A stretch of 50,605 nucleotides of DNA from NCBI GenBank assembly GCA_003220315.1, contig QHSA01000139.1, positions 1-50,605 of the forward strand. Direction: 5' to 3'. The first letter of the stretch is position 1, and every line of letters begins with the position of its first letter. This DNA is from Candidatus Rokuibacteriota bacterium (GTDB lineage: Bacteria; Methylomirabilota; Methylomirabilia; Rokubacteriales; CSP1-6). The notes beneath the pieces were generated by a model that saw nothing but the letters and a program-made list of their open reading frames with translations, was not told where the DNA came from and made no database searches. A program made the translations under genes and the position numbers. This document shows positions 7,259 through 16,499 of the stretch, in pieces.

Positions 7259-8176
7259 GTGCTACGCTTCGGTGCCTTGTCGAAGCGGTCGGGGGTCACC
7301 CGTCGGCTCGTGCTCAGCGCCTCGGCCAAGATCAATCTGGCTCTGGAGGTTCTGGGCAAGCGGGACGACGGTTATCACGAAGTCGCCACGGTCATGCAGG
7401 CTGTGGACCTCTCCGACCGGCTGGTGATCGAGGACTCCGAGATCTTGGAAGTGCGCACCAGCGCGCCCGACGTTCCGAGCGATGGAAGCAATCTGGTCGC
7501 GCGGGCGGCGCACGCGTTGCGGGAAGCGGCGGCGGTGAGCCGGGGGGCCCGAATCAGGCTCGACAAGCGGATCCCGGTGGCGGCCGGGCTCGGCGGCGGC
7601 TCGGCGGACGCCGCCGCGACGCTCGTGGGCTTGAGCCGTCTCTGGGGGCTCCGCTGGTCGGTGGCCCGGCTCGACGAGCTCGCCGTGACGCTCGGCACGG
7701 ACGTGCCGTTCTTCCTCCGTGGCGGCGCCGTGCTCGGGACCGGACGCGGCGAGCGCATCGAGCCCGTCGTGGGCATGGCCCTGCCGCTCGTGCTGGTCAA
7801 CCCGGGGGTGGGCGCGAGCACGCCCGCGATCTATGGGGGCGTGACCCCTGCGATGTATTCTGACGGCAGCCACGTCCGTCAGATGGTGGCGGCGCTCCGG
7901 AGCCGCCGCCCGGCCCGGGTCGCCGCGAGCCTCTACAACGCGCTCGAGCGCGTCGCGGCCGCGGCGCACGGGCAGGTGGCGCAGATGGAGGCCGCGCTCC
8001 TGGCGGCGGGCGCGCTCGGCGCGGCCATGTCGGGCAGCGGGCTCACCGTGTTCGGCGTCGCCCGCTCGTTCGACCACGCGCGGCAGATCCGCGCGCGGGT
8101 CGCACGGCGCTCCTGGAGGTGCTGGGCGGTCCGCGCGATTCGAGGTCCGGCGATCCGGATGCGACGGGAACGCTGA
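7259..8176 (+). CDS. ispE: 4-diphosphocytidyl-2-C-methyl-D-erythritol kinase
   Basis: The 305-residue GHMP kinase phosphorylates CDP-methylerythritol in the MEP pathway of isoprenoid synthesis. Visible marks are ASAKINLALEVLGKRDDGYHE near the N-terminus (substrate-binding Lys), the ATP-binding glycine motif PVAAGLGGGSADAA near residue 110, the GTDVPFFLRGG catalytic Asp near residue 150, and a C-terminal GAAMSGSGLTVFG. The GTG at 7259 is used as the start; an inner GTG just before LSASAKI would shorten it by about 15 residues. It follows the lipoprotein gene by 15 bases and precedes tRNA-Gln and prs. Confidence 0.93.
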   Translation: MLRFGALSKRSGVTRRLVLSASAKINLALEVLGKRDDGYHEVATVMQAVDLSDRLVIEDSEILEVRTSAPDVPSDGSNLVARAAHALREAAAVSRGARIRLDKRIPVAAGLGGGSADAAATLVGLSRLWGLRWSVARLDELAVTLGTDVPFFLRGGAVLGTGRGERIEPVVGMALPLVLVNPGVGASTPAIYGGVTPAMYSDGSHVRQMVAALRSRRPARVAASLYNALERVAAAAHGQVAQMEAALLAAGALGAAMSGSGLTVFGVARSFDHARQIRARVARRSWRCWAVRAIRGPAIRMRRER

Positions 8177-8190
8177 GGAGCAACGAACGA

Positions 8191-8265
8191 TGGGGCGTGG
8201 CCAAGTGGCAAGGCGCGGGACTTTGGATCCCGTATTCGGAGGTTCGAATCCTCCCGCCCCAACCA
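8191..8265 (+). tRNA. tRNA-Gln (anticodon TTG)
   Basis: The cloverleaf can be drawn by hand: acceptor TGGGGCG/CGCCCCA, anticodon stem CGGGA/TCCCG with loop CTTTGGA (anticodon TTG), T stem GGAGG/CCTCC with loop TTCGAAT. The genomic CCA at 8263-8265 is encoded. The gene sits between ispE and prs. Confidence 0.96.
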
Positions 8266-8284
8266 CACCTGGAGCGAGGCGCCG

Positions 8285-9223
8285 ATGGCCTACGAGCTGA
8301 AGCTCTTGACGGGGACCGCGAACCGGCCGCTCGCCGAGGAGATCGGGCAGTACCTGCGGCTGCCGCTGGCGGACGCGGAGGTATCACGCTTCTCGGACGG
8401 CGAGGTGTACGTGCAGATCAACGAGAACGTCCGCGGCGCGGACGTGTTCGTGATCCAGCCGACGTGCCCGCCCGTGAACGACACGCTCATGGAGCTGCTC
8501 ATCATGATCGACGCGCTGAAGCGCGCCTCGGCCCGCCGCATCACGGCGGTCCTGCCCTACTATGGCTACGCGCGCCAGGACCGCAAGGTCCAGCCGAGGG
8601 TCCCGATCTCGGCGAAGCTGGTCGCCGACCTGCTCGAGGCGGCCGGAATCGATCGCGTGCTGGCGCTCGACCTCCACGCGGGACAGATCCAGGGCTTCTT
8701 CCGGGTCCCGGTGGACCACCTCTTCGCCGCGCCGGTCATCATCGACTATCTCGGCAAAAAGGAGCTGCGGGAGCCCGTCATCGTCGCGCCCGATGCGGGC
8801 GGCGTCGAGCGCGCCCGCGCGATCGCCAAGCGTCTCACGGCCAGCCTCGCGATCATCGACAAGCGGCGCGAGGGTCCGAACTCGGCGGTGGCGATGCACC
8901 TGATCGGCGACGTCCGCGGCCGGGACGCCGTCGTGATCGACGACATGATCGACACCGCCGGCACACTCATCCAGGCCGTGAGCGCGCTCGCCCGCGAGGG
9001 CGCGCGGCGCATCCTCGCCTGCGGCGTCCACCCGGTCCTGTCTGGTCCAGCGGTCGACCGCATCATCAAGTCCCCGCTGGAAGAGGTCGTCGTCACCAAC
9101 TCGATCCCGGTAGCCTCCGACAAACGCGCCGCGCACGTCACCGTGCTGACCGTGGCGCCGCTGCTGGGCGAGGCGATCCGCCGCATCCACGACGAAGAGT
9201 CCGTCTCGACGCTGTTCGTGTGA
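8285..9223 (+). CDS. prs: Ribose-phosphate pyrophosphokinase
   Basis: The 312-residue enzyme makes PRPP from ribose 5-phosphate and ATP, feeding nucleotide, histidine and tryptophan synthesis. It is full length for class I Prs. Seen in order: LKLLTGTANRPLAEEI at the N-terminus, RFSDGEVYVQINENVRG near residue 37, the flexible-loop region YARQDRKVQPRVPIS near residue 97, the divalent-metal motif DLHAGQIQGFF near residue 130, and the PRPP-binding loop VVIDDMIDTAGT near residue 218. A strong GGAGCGAGG precedes the ATG. The prs-rplY-pth order is a widely conserved bacterial block. Confidence 0.97.
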   Translation: MAYELKLLTGTANRPLAEEIGQYLRLPLADAEVSRFSDGEVYVQINENVRGADVFVIQPTCPPVNDTLMELLIMIDALKRASARRITAVLPYYGYARQDRKVQPRVPISAKLVADLLEAAGIDRVLALDLHAGQIQGFFRVPVDHLFAAPVIIDYLGKKELREPVIVAPDAGGVERARAIAKRLTASLAIIDKRREGPNSAVAMHLIGDVRGRDAVVIDDMIDTAGTLIQAVSALAREGARRILACGVHPVLSGPAVDRIIKSPLEEVVVTNSIPVASDKRAAHVTVLTVAPLLGEAIRRIHDEESVSTLFV

Positions 9224-9245
9224 TCTTCCCGGAGGGAGTCTGACG

Positions 9246-9962
9246 ATGGAGATGCAAGAGCTGACGATCAAGCGACGCGAGGCGACCGGCAAAGCGGTCG
9301 CCAAGCGTCTGCGCCGCGCGGGAGAGGTGCCCGCGATCCTCTACGGCGGCGCCAAGCCCGAGCCGGTCCTGGTGGACCCCAAGGCCGTGCTCAAGATGAT
9401 TCACGGGCGCGAGGGCACGACCCAGCTTCTCACGCTCAAGTTCGACGGCGAGGCGGGCGGCGGCAGGCGGATGGCGATCATCCGCGACTTACAATTCGAC
9501 CCGGTGACCGAGCACCTGCTCCACGTGGACCTGCAAGAAGTGTCCGGAGACCGCACGATCACGGTGCGCGTCGCGGTCCGTCCGGTGGGCGAGCCCGCGG
9601 GCGTCAAGGAGCAGAAGGGCATCCTCAACATCGTGGTCCACGAGCTCGAGGTCTCGTGCCTGCCGACGGCGATCCCCGAGCGGATCGACGCCGACGTCTC
9701 GGCCCTGATGATCGGCGACGTGCTGACCGTCGCGCAGCTCCAGGCGCCCCAGGGCGTCCGGATCCTGACCCAGCCGGGGCAGGCGGTCGCCACCGTCGTG
9801 CCGCCGATGGCCGAGGAGGCGCCCGTGGCGGCGGCCCCCGCGGCGGCGGTGGTCACCGAGCCGGAGGTGCTCACGGAGCGCAAGCCGAAGGAAGTGGAGG
9901 CCCCGGCGCCCGAAGAAGGCAAGAAGCCGAAGAAGCCAGAGAAGGCGGAGAAAGAGAAGTAG
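9246..9962 (+). CDS. rplY: 50S ribosomal protein L25 (general stress form Ctc/TL5)
   Basis: The 238-residue protein has the long form of L25: an N-terminal 5S-rRNA-binding barrel (KRLRRAGEVPAILYGGAKP near residues 19-38) followed by the Ctc C-terminal domain, and a Lys/Pro/Glu-rich tail from about residue 195 that looks disordered. Short L25 proteins have only the first domain. GGAGGGAG lies before the ATG. It sits between prs and pth as in many bacteria. Confidence 0.95.
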   Translation: MEMQELTIKRREATGKAVAKRLRRAGEVPAILYGGAKPEPVLVDPKAVLKMIHGREGTTQLLTLKFDGEAGGGRRMAIIRDLQFDPVTEHLLHVDLQEVSGDRTITVRVAVRPVGEPAGVKEQKGILNIVVHELEVSCLPTAIPERIDADVSALMIGDVLTVAQLQAPQGVRILTQPGQAVATVVPPMAEEAPVAAAPAAAVVTEPEVLTERKPKEVEAPAPEEGKKPKKPEKAEKEK

Positions 9963-9977
9963 CGGAGCCGGACCCGC

Positions 9978-10502
9978 GTGGCCCACGCCGTGGTGGGGCT
10001 CGGGAATCCCGGAGCGGAGTACCGGGACACCCGCCACAACGTGGGCCAGCGGGTCCTCGATCTCCTCGCCCAGATGCTCAAGCGCCCCTGGCACCGCGAG
10101 GGCCAGGCCCTCACGGCCCACGGCCAGTGGCGGGGCGAGACGGTCCACCTCGTGAAGCCCCTCGCGTTCATGAACGTGTGCGGTCCCGTCGTCGCCCGAG
10201 CGCTCCGGCACCTCGGCGTCGGACCGGCCGACCTCGTCCTGGTCTACGACGACATCGACCTCCCCCTCGGCGCGGTCCGCACGCGCATGAAGGGGAGCCA
10301 CGGCGGTCACAACGGCGTGCGCTCGGTCATCGAGGCGCTCGGCACCTCGGAGATCCGGCGCGTCAAGGTGGGTATCGGGCGTCCCGACCGGAAGGAGGAC
10401 GTCGTCGACCACGTGCTCACCGGGTTCGAGCAGGACGAGCTCCCCGTGATCGACGCCGCCGTCGCCGAGGCGGCGGAGCGCGTGCTCGCCCTCCTCGGAT
10501 AG
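9978..10502 (+). CDS. pth: Peptidyl-tRNA hydrolase
   Basis: The 174-residue enzyme frees tRNA from peptidyl-tRNA released by stalled ribosomes. It starts at GTG with AVVGLGNPGAEYRDTRHNVG, which holds the conserved Asn and the catalytic His; FMNVCGPVV near residue 57 and DDIDLPLGAVR near residue 91 carry the other active-site Asn and Asp, and KGSHGGHNGVRS follows. It is slightly shorter than typical (about 190) because the C-terminal tail is trimmed. A gap of 15 bases separates it from rplY. Confidence 0.95.
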   Translation: MAHAVVGLGNPGAEYRDTRHNVGQRVLDLLAQMLKRPWHREGQALTAHGQWRGETVHLVKPLAFMNVCGPVVARALRHLGVGPADLVLVYDDIDLPLGAVRTRMKGSHGGHNGVRSVIEALGTSEIRRVKVGIGRPDRKEDVVDHVLTGFEQDELPVIDAAVAEAAERVLALLG

Positions 10503-10521
10503 CACGCCCGGGCGCGCGGCG

Positions 10522-11766
10522 CTAACGAAAGAAGATCAGCGTCACCACGGCGAAGAGCGGCAGGAGCACCACGCCGCTGTAGAGCATGTACCCGAAGAAG
10601 CTCGGCATCCTCACGCCCTGCTCCTCGGCGATCGACTTCACCATGAAGTTGGGCGCGTTGCCGATGTACGAGTTGGCGCCCATCGCGACCGCGCCCACGC
10701 TGATCGCCGCCAGGATCGTGTGGGGAACGTCCACCACCTCGCGCGCGAGGCCCAGGCCCTGACCCAGCGCGAGGAACGTCAGGTAGGTCGGGGCGTTGTC
10801 GAGAAAGGACGAGAGCGCGCCGGTCGCCCAGAAGAACTGCCACGGCGCGCGCACGCCGAGCTCGCCACCCCGGAGCCGCAGGAGCTCGAGCGCGGGGATC
10901 ATCGTGAGGAAGATGCCGAAGAAGACAACGGCGACCTCCACGATCGGGGAGGCCGTGAAGCCGTTCGCGCGCCGGATCTCGCGCGGCGTCCGCCAGAGCG
11001 AGGCGGCCGCCAGCGCCACCAAGACGGCTTCCCGCGCGGGCGCGCCGAGGAACGCGACCGCGAGCACCACGCCGGCGAGGCCGAGGCCGTTCAGCGCGCC
11101 GCGCACCCGGAGCGGCTCGACCCGCGCCCGGTCGCGGCGGAGCGCCGCCAGGGGCTCGCGCGTGTAGAGGAGCGTGTCCCACACGAAGTACGTCACGAGC
11201 AGCACGCCGACCATCAGGAGCCAGTGCGGCCAGAGCCGGAAGGTCCAGCCGAAGGGCACGCCCTGCAGGTAGCCGAGGAACAGCGGTGGATCGCCGAGCG
11301 GTGTCAGCATGCCACCGATGTTCGAGACGAGGAAGATGAAGAAGATGACCGTGTGCGTGACGCGCGCGCGCTCGCGATTGGTCTGCAGGAGTGCGCGGAC
11401 CAGGAGCATCGAGGCGCCGGTCGTGCCGATGAAGGACGCGAGCACGGAGCCGATCGCGAGGAACGTGGAGTTCACCCGCGGCGTCGCGAGGAGGTCGCCG
11501 CGCATGAGGATCCCGCCGGAGATCACGTAGAGGGCGGCGAGGAGGACGATGAACGAGGCGTACTCCTCCGCCATGTGGACGAGGGCCGACGGCTCGCGGA
11601 CGAGATACAGGACGAGCACCGGCAGCCCGAGCACGATCGAGACCAGGAGCTTGTTGCGGTTCGACTCCCACCAGCGCGGCGCGGCGAGGGGAAGGACGGC
11701 GATACCGAGAAGGATGACGACGAACGGGACGACGGTGTAGACGGGCAAGAGGGCGGCGGTCGTCAC
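10522..11766 (-). CDS. Na+/H+ antiporter-like membrane protein (NhaD/ArsB type)
   Basis: The 414-residue protein has about ten membrane segments. Two motifs place it in the ion-transporter superfamily with NhaD, ArsB and citrate carriers: NIGGMLTPLGDPPLFLGYLQ near residue 150 and SSFLDNAPTYLTFLALGQG near residue 320, the two symmetric re-entrant signatures. MGANSYIGNAPNFMVKSIAEE near residue 370 is also family-like. It probably exchanges Na+ for H+; the substrate is inferred. It is convergent with pth (19 bases apart) and divergent from rpsU. Confidence 0.85.
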   Translation of the reverse strand: MTTAALLPVYTVVPFVVILLGIAVLPLAAPRWWESNRNKLLVSIVLGLPVLVLYLVREPSALVHMAEEYASFIVLLAALYVISGGILMRGDLLATPRVNSTFLAIGSVLASFIGTTGASMLLVRALLQTNRERARVTHTVIFFIFLVSNIGGMLTPLGDPPLFLGYLQGVPFGWTFRLWPHWLLMVGVLLVTYFVWDTLLYTREPLAALRRDRARVEPLRVRGALNGLGLAGVVLAVAFLGAPAREAVLVALAAASLWRTPREIRRANGFTASPIVEVAVVFFGIFLTMIPALELLRLRGGELGVRAPWQFFWATGALSSFLDNAPTYLTFLALGQGLGLAREVVDVPHTILAAISVGAVAMGANSYIGNAPNFMVKSIAEEQGVRMPSFFGYMLYSGVVLLPLFAVVTLIFFR

Positions 11767-11825
11767 GGCCTGGCGTCTCCCCGGACGGGATTGTCAGCCC
11801 GCCCAGTGTAGCAGCCGCCGCTCGA

Positions 11826-11854
11826 TTGCTGGGCGGTGGGGCGCATGATATATA
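11826..11854 (+). promoter_or_regulatory. Sigma-70-type promoter of the rpsU operon
   Basis: TTGCTG at 11826-11831 and TATATA at 11849-11854 are separated by exactly 17 bases, with TGA just before the -10. This gives a leader of about 36 bases to the rpsU GTG. It is one of the best-looking promoters in the window and heads the macromolecular-synthesis operon. Confidence 0.65.
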
Positions 11855-11896
11855 GTTGATGTTTATCCGGTGCGGGTGTCTGGAGGGGGGAGCGGA

Positions 11897-12091
11897 GTGA
11901 CCAAGGTCATCATAGAGCCCGACGAGTCCTTCGAGAGCGCGCTCAAGCGGTTCAAGAAGCAGTGCGAGAAGGCCGGGCTCCTGTCGGAGTTCAAGAAGCG
12001 ACAGCACTACGAGAAGCCCAGCGTCCGGCGCAAGCGGAAGGCCCTCGCCGCCCGCAAGAAAGCCAAGCGTCGAGAACGGATGGCCGATTAG
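11897..12091 (+). CDS. rpsU: 30S ribosomal protein S21
   Basis: The 64-residue protein matches bS21: it begins [21 protein letters not shown], contains [20 protein letters not shown], and ends in a Lys/Arg-rich tail ([17 protein letters not shown]). The GTG at 11897 is chosen over an upstream in-frame GTG (11870) because the strong GGAGGGGGGAG lies right before it and the protein then has the normal length. S21 helps the 30S subunit bind messages at initiation. It is the first gene of a rpsU-mutS2-dnaG-rpoD unit. Confidence 0.95.
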   Translation: MTKVIIEPDESFESALKRFKKQCEKAGLLSEFKKRQHYEKPSVRRKRKALAARKKAKRRERMAD

Positions 12092-12210
12092 CCGTAACAC
12101 TCCTGGACGTACCGCCGGCGCTCCCGTCACCCCGGACGGGAGCGAATGAAGCCACGCGCCTCTCTCGCAGGCCACCGACGATGTGCGGCGGGCTCGCGGA
12201 CCCCGGTACG

Positions 12211-14622
12211 ATGAGGCGATCGGTGGAGGCAGGACACACCTGGGAGCGGTCCACCGAATGGAACGCGGTGCGCGCGCTCCTGGCGCATGAAGCGCAGACC
12301 GAAATGGGTCGTGAGCTGGTGGCGACGGCCGAGCCGCTCACCGATCCCCGCACGGTCCACACCGAGCTCCGACTGACGCGCCAGGCGCGTCTGGCGCGCG
12401 CGACGTCCGGTCCCCTGCCGCTCGACAGCTTCCCTGACGTCCGGCAAGTGCTCGATCGCTGCCGGACGGTCGGGAGCGTCCTCGACGGCGCCGAGCTGGC
12501 CGGGCTGGTGCCGGCCCTTCTGGCAACCCCCAGGCTCGCCGCGTATGGTAAATCGATCGGGACCGTTGCGGCCGAAGTGGCGGCGATCATCGGCTCGCTC
12601 CCGCGCTTCCCCGAGCTCGCCGACCGACTCGGCCAGTCCCTCGACGCCGACGGCGCGGTCACCGACGACGCCAGTCCCCGGATCCGTCATCTTCGCCGCG
12701 AGATCCGCGAGCGGCGGCGCCGGGTCGCCGCCGAGCTCGAGCGCGCCTTCCAGGAGGGAGACGCCGAGCGGCTCTTCGCTGACCGGTACGTCACGATCCG
12801 CCACGGGCGGTACGTCCTCCCCGTCCGGGCGGAGGCGCGCGGTCGCGTGCGGGGCATCGTCCACGACCGCTCGCAGAGCGGCCAGACCCTCTTCGTCGAA
12901 CCCGAGGCCGTCGTCGAGGCCAACAACGACCTCGTCCAGGCGGTCGGCGAGGAAGAGCACGAGACCGCCCGCATCCTGGCCGAGCTGACCGACGCGGTCC
13001 GCGACCGGATCGACGACCTCGAGCTCCTGGTCACGCGCGTCGGCCGCCTCGACTGGATCTTCGCCCGGGGAGGGATCGCGGATCGGATGGAGGCGATCGA
13101 GCCCGAGATCGACCCGGGGCGCACCCTGTCGCTCAAGAGCGCCCGCCATCCCCTACTCCTCGCCCAGAGCTGGACGGACCCCGAGCGCCCGGTCGTGCCG
13201 GTCGACATCGAGCTCTCCGCCGAGCGCCCCCTGCTCCTGATCACGGGCCCGAACGCGGGCGGCAAGACGATCGCGCTGAAGACGGCGGCGCTGCTCGCGC
13301 TGATGGCCCAGACGGGCTGCCACATCCCCGCCGCGGAGGGCTCGCGGCTGCCGATCGTCGCCGATCTGCACGCCATCGTCGGCGATGACCAGTCGGTCGC
13401 GGAGAACCTCTCGACCTTCTCGGCGTTCGTGCAGCAGATCCGCCGCGTGCTCGACCGGGCGGGCGAGCGCTCGCTCGTGCTCCTCGACGAGCTGGGCGCG
13501 GGGACCGACCCCGATGAGGGAGCCGCGCTCGCCCAGGCGATTGTCGAGGAGCTCGCCGAGCGGGGAGCGCTCGTGATCGCGACGACCCACCTCGAGCCGC
13601 TCAAGGTCTTCGCCTCCACGCACCCCCGCGCGCGCAACGCCTCGGTCGAGTTCGACACGACGACGCTCGCCCCGACCTTCCGCCTCCGCTACGATCAGCC
13701 CGGCCAGAGCTACGCGCTCACCATCGCGGCGCGGCTCGGCCTCGCACCCGAGCTGATCGCGCGGGCCCAGGCGCATCGCTCCGAGCACGCCGCGCGGCTC
13801 TCGGACCTCCTGACGGCGCTCGACGCCCACGCACGCACCGAGGCCGAGCGCGCGCGCGAGATCGAGCGGGCCCGGACGGACGCCGCCGTGCAGCTCGCCA
13901 AGGCGCGCGAGACTGCAAAGACGGCCGAGGGGAAGGCGAAGACGATCGTCGAGCGGGCGAAGGCGGAGGCGATGGCGCTCCTGACCGACGTTCGCCGAAC
14001 CGTCGCCGCCGAGTGGGATCGGCTCAAGCGCTCCGAGCGCACGCGCCGCACGCTCGAGGAAGGCCGCCAGCGCCTGCATGAGGCCGCGGCTCGCGTCGAG
14101 GCGGTCGCCGCAGCCCCGGCCCAGGCGCCCGCCGAGGGCCCGGTGGCGCTCGAGCCGGGCCAGACGGTGGCGGCGGAGCACCTCGGGATCCGGGGAGAGC
14201 TGCTGACCATCGTCGGGAGCACCGCGACGGTCAGGTCCGGTTCGCTGACAGTCCGCGTGCCCCTTCAGTCGCTCCGCCCAGTAGGAGGTGACGGCGAGAG
14301 TGAGCGGGGGGCGGGGGCGCCCTCCGTGCGAGTGTCGTTCCGAGCAAAGGAGCCTGCCCCGCCCCCCCGCGAAATCGTCCCCGAGCTGCTGCTGCTGGGG
14401 CGAACGACCGACGAGGCCCGCGACGCCGTCGAGAAGTACCTCGACGACGCGTTCCTCGCGGGCCTGCCGAGCGTTCGACTGATCCACGGCAAGGGCTCGG
14501 GCGCCCTTCGCAAGGCGGTGCGCGACCTCCTCACCGCCCACCCGCTCGTCGACTCCTTTCGGGACGGTGAGTCGGGCGAAGGCGGCACCGGGGCCACCGT
14601 GGCCGCGTTGAAGGTGAGCTGA
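12211..14622 (+). CDS. mutS2: Endonuclease MutS2 (MutS-type ATPase with Smr domain)
   Basis: The product is 803 residues from the ATG at 12211 (an in-frame ATG at 12181 adds ten). It lacks the MutS mismatch-recognition N-domain. In order: a core/clamp region to about 330, the Walker A GPNAGGKT (about 345), Walker B LVLLDELGAGTDP (about 421), a coiled-coil rich in Ala/Glu/Arg at 510-640, a KOW-like region, and a C-terminal Smr nuclease domain with LIHGKGSG (about 760). The usual LDLRG-type Smr motif reads LLLLGRTTDEA here. MutS2 proteins suppress recombination or rescue collided ribosomes, depending on species. The dnaG ATG follows its stop by two bases. Confidence 0.93.
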   Translation: MRRSVEAGHTWERSTEWNAVRALLAHEAQTEMGRELVATAEPLTDPRTVHTELRLTRQARLARATSGPLPLDSFPDVRQVLDRCRTVGSVLDGAELAGLVPALLATPRLAAYGKSIGTVAAEVAAIIGSLPRFPELADRLGQSLDADGAVTDDASPRIRHLRREIRERRRRVAAELERAFQEGDAERLFADRYVTIRHGRYVLPVRAEARGRVRGIVHDRSQSGQTLFVEPEAVVEANNDLVQAVGEEEHETARILAELTDAVRDRIDDLELLVTRVGRLDWIFARGGIADRMEAIEPEIDPGRTLSLKSARHPLLLAQSWTDPERPVVPVDIELSAERPLLLITGPNAGGKTIALKTAALLALMAQTGCHIPAAEGSRLPIVADLHAIVGDDQSVAENLSTFSAFVQQIRRVLDRAGERSLVLLDELGAGTDPDEGAALAQAIVEELAERGALVIATTHLEPLKVFASTHPRARNASVEFDTTTLAPTFRLRYDQPGQSYALTIAARLGLAPELIARAQAHRSEHAARLSDLLTALDAHARTEAERAREIERARTDAAVQLAKARETAKTAEGKAKTIVERAKAEAMALLTDVRRTVAAEWDRLKRSERTRRTLEEGRQRLHEAAARVEAVAAAPAQAPAEGPVALEPGQTVAAEHLGIRGELLTIVGSTATVRSGSLTVRVPLQSLRPVGGDGESERGAGAPSVRVSFRAKEPAPPPREIVPELLLLGRTTDEARDAVEKYLDDAFLAGLPSVRLIHGKGSGALRKAVRDLLTAHPLVDSFRDGESGEGGTGATVAALKVS

Positions 14623-14624
14623 GC

Positions 14625-16499
14625 ATGGCATCGTATCCGCAGTCGGTGCTCGACGAGATCCGCGCGGCGGTCGACATCGTCGACGTCGTGAATCGGTTTG
14701 TGAATCTGAAGAAGGCCGGCCAGAACTGGAAGGGCCTCTGCCCGTTCCACACGGAGAAGACCCCCTCCTTCATGGTCAATGAGAAGAAGGGGATCTTCCA
14801 CTGCTTCGGCTGCGGCGTCGGCGGCGACGCGTTTGGCTTCCTGATGCGTCAGGACAAGCTCTCGTTCCCCGAGGCGGTGCGCGCCCTCGCCAAGCAGGCG
14901 GGCGTGGCGCTCCCCGAGGAGCGCGGCCCCGCGGTCGACCACGGCCGCGAGGACCTCTTCCGGACGATGGAGCTCGCGTGGCGCTTCTACGTGGACCAGC
15001 TCTGGAAGCCCGCGGGCGACCGGGCACAGCAGTACCTGGCTGAGCGCGGCATCGACCCCGAGGTGGCACGCCGCTTCGGCCTGGGGCTGGCCCCGGAGGG
15101 TTGGGACGCGCTCTCGAGCTTCATGAGGTCCGAGAAGGTCACGGACGACGCCCTCGTCGCCGCAGGGCTCGCGATCCCGCGCGAGGGTCGGTCGGGTGTC
15201 TACGATCGCTTCCGCGGCCGCCTCCTCTTCGCGATCCGCGACCTCCAGGGTCGCGTCGTCGCGTTCGGCGGCCGAGCCTTCGGCGACGAGCAGCCCAAGT
15301 ACCTCAACTCCCCCGAGACGCCGCTCTACGTCAAGGGCAACCTGCTCTACGCCGCCGACCTCGCGCGCGCCGCGATCCAGGCGAAGAACCGCGCGGTGCT
15401 GGTCGAGGGCTACGTGGACTGCCTCATGGCCCACCAGCACGGCTTCACCGAGACGGTCGCGGCGCTGGGCACGGCCTTCACCCCCGCGCAGCTCGGCCTC
15501 CTCAGGCGCTACTGCGACGACGCGGTCCTGTTCTTCGACGCCGACGCCGCCGGACGCAAGGCCGCCGAGCGCGCCGAGGAGCTGCTCGAGCCCACGGGCG
15601 CGAGCATGGCGTGGGCCGTCAATCGCACGGGCGCCCTCGAGTCCTCGGGCGCGCTGCGGTTGCGCGTCGCGCTCCTGCCGGTGGGCCACGACCCTGACAC
15701 GTTCCTGCGAACGACCGGCGCCGCCGCCTTCGAGGAGCGGATCGGGGCGGCGCGGAGCCTCCTCTCCTACGCTCTCGACCGCACCATCGCCGACCCGGAA
15801 GGCGCCACGGGTCCACGCGCGCGGACCAACGCGTTCGCGCGCGCGGCGTTGATGCTGGCGAAGGTCGGCGACGCCCAGGAAGCCGCGCAGCTCTCGCGCG
15901 AGGCCGCCCAGAAGCTCGGCGTGGACGCGACGCAGCTCTGGATCGAGGCCCAGCGCCTGCAGACGGCGCTGCGCCGCCCCGTCACGGCGCACCCGGCGAC
16001 GCCGGCGACGACGCCACCGCCCGTCGAGCGCGACCTGGTCGCGCTCCTGCTGCACTCGACCGAGGCCCGAGAGGCGCTCCTGCCCATGGTCGTGGAGGCC
16101 GAGGACCTCGCCCACGCCCCCTTCCGGACGATCGTCGCGGCCCTCCGCCTCCGGCTCTCGGCGCCGGCGGAGAGCCTGATGACCGACCTCGTTACCGACG
16201 AGGCACGGAGCGTCCTGGCCGCCCTCCTCGTCGAAGAGCGCGCGGAGCTTGACGTTCGGGTTAGCATTGAACAGTTCAGGAGACGCCTCGAGCGCAGCCA
16301 GCGGCTCCGGCGCGCGCGTGAGGTGAGTCAATCCATCGCCGACGTCCAGGCCAAGACCGGCGCAGCGGCGCCCCCGCTGCACGAAGAGCTGCGCATGCTC
16401 CACCAGGAGACCGCCGTGATCTACGAGATCACCGGGGGTGTCGCTCAGTCGCTCGAACCGAGGGCCCCAGGGTCCGAAGGAGCTGAGACGCATGAGTGA
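14625..16499 (+). CDS. dnaG: DNA primase
   Basis: The 624-residue primase makes RNA primers at the replication fork. An N-terminal zinc finger uses C39, H42, C60 and C63 ([11 protein letters not shown] and HCFGCGVGG). The RNA-polymerase core contains the Toprim motifs [11 protein letters not shown] near residue 260 and [14 protein letters not shown] near residue 302. The region after about 450 is the variable C-terminal domain that binds the DnaB helicase. The stop at 16497-16499 overlaps the rpoD start by eight bases. Confidence 0.97.
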   Translation: MASYPQSVLDEIRAAVDIVDVVNRFVNLKKAGQNWKGLCPFHTEKTPSFMVNEKKGIFHCFGCGVGGDAFGFLMRQDKLSFPEAVRALAKQAGVALPEERGPAVDHGREDLFRTMELAWRFYVDQLWKPAGDRAQQYLAERGIDPEVARRFGLGLAPEGWDALSSFMRSEKVTDDALVAAGLAIPREGRSGVYDRFRGRLLFAIRDLQGRVVAFGGRAFGDEQPKYLNSPETPLYVKGNLLYAADLARAAIQAKNRAVLVEGYVDCLMAHQHGFTETVAALGTAFTPAQLGLLRRYCDDAVLFFDADAAGRKAAERAEELLEPTGASMAWAVNRTGALESSGALRLRVALLPVGHDPDTFLRTTGAAAFEERIGAARSLLSYALDRTIADPEGATGPRARTNAFARAALMLAKVGDAQEAAQLSREAAQKLGVDATQLWIEAQRLQTALRRPVTAHPATPATTPPPVERDLVALLLHSTEAREALLPMVVEAEDLAHAPFRTIVAALRLRLSAPAESLMTDLVTDEARSVLAALLVEERAELDVRVSIEQFRRRLERSQRLRRAREVSQSIADVQAKTGAAAPPLHEELRMLHQETAVIYEITGGVAQSLEPRAPGSEGAETHE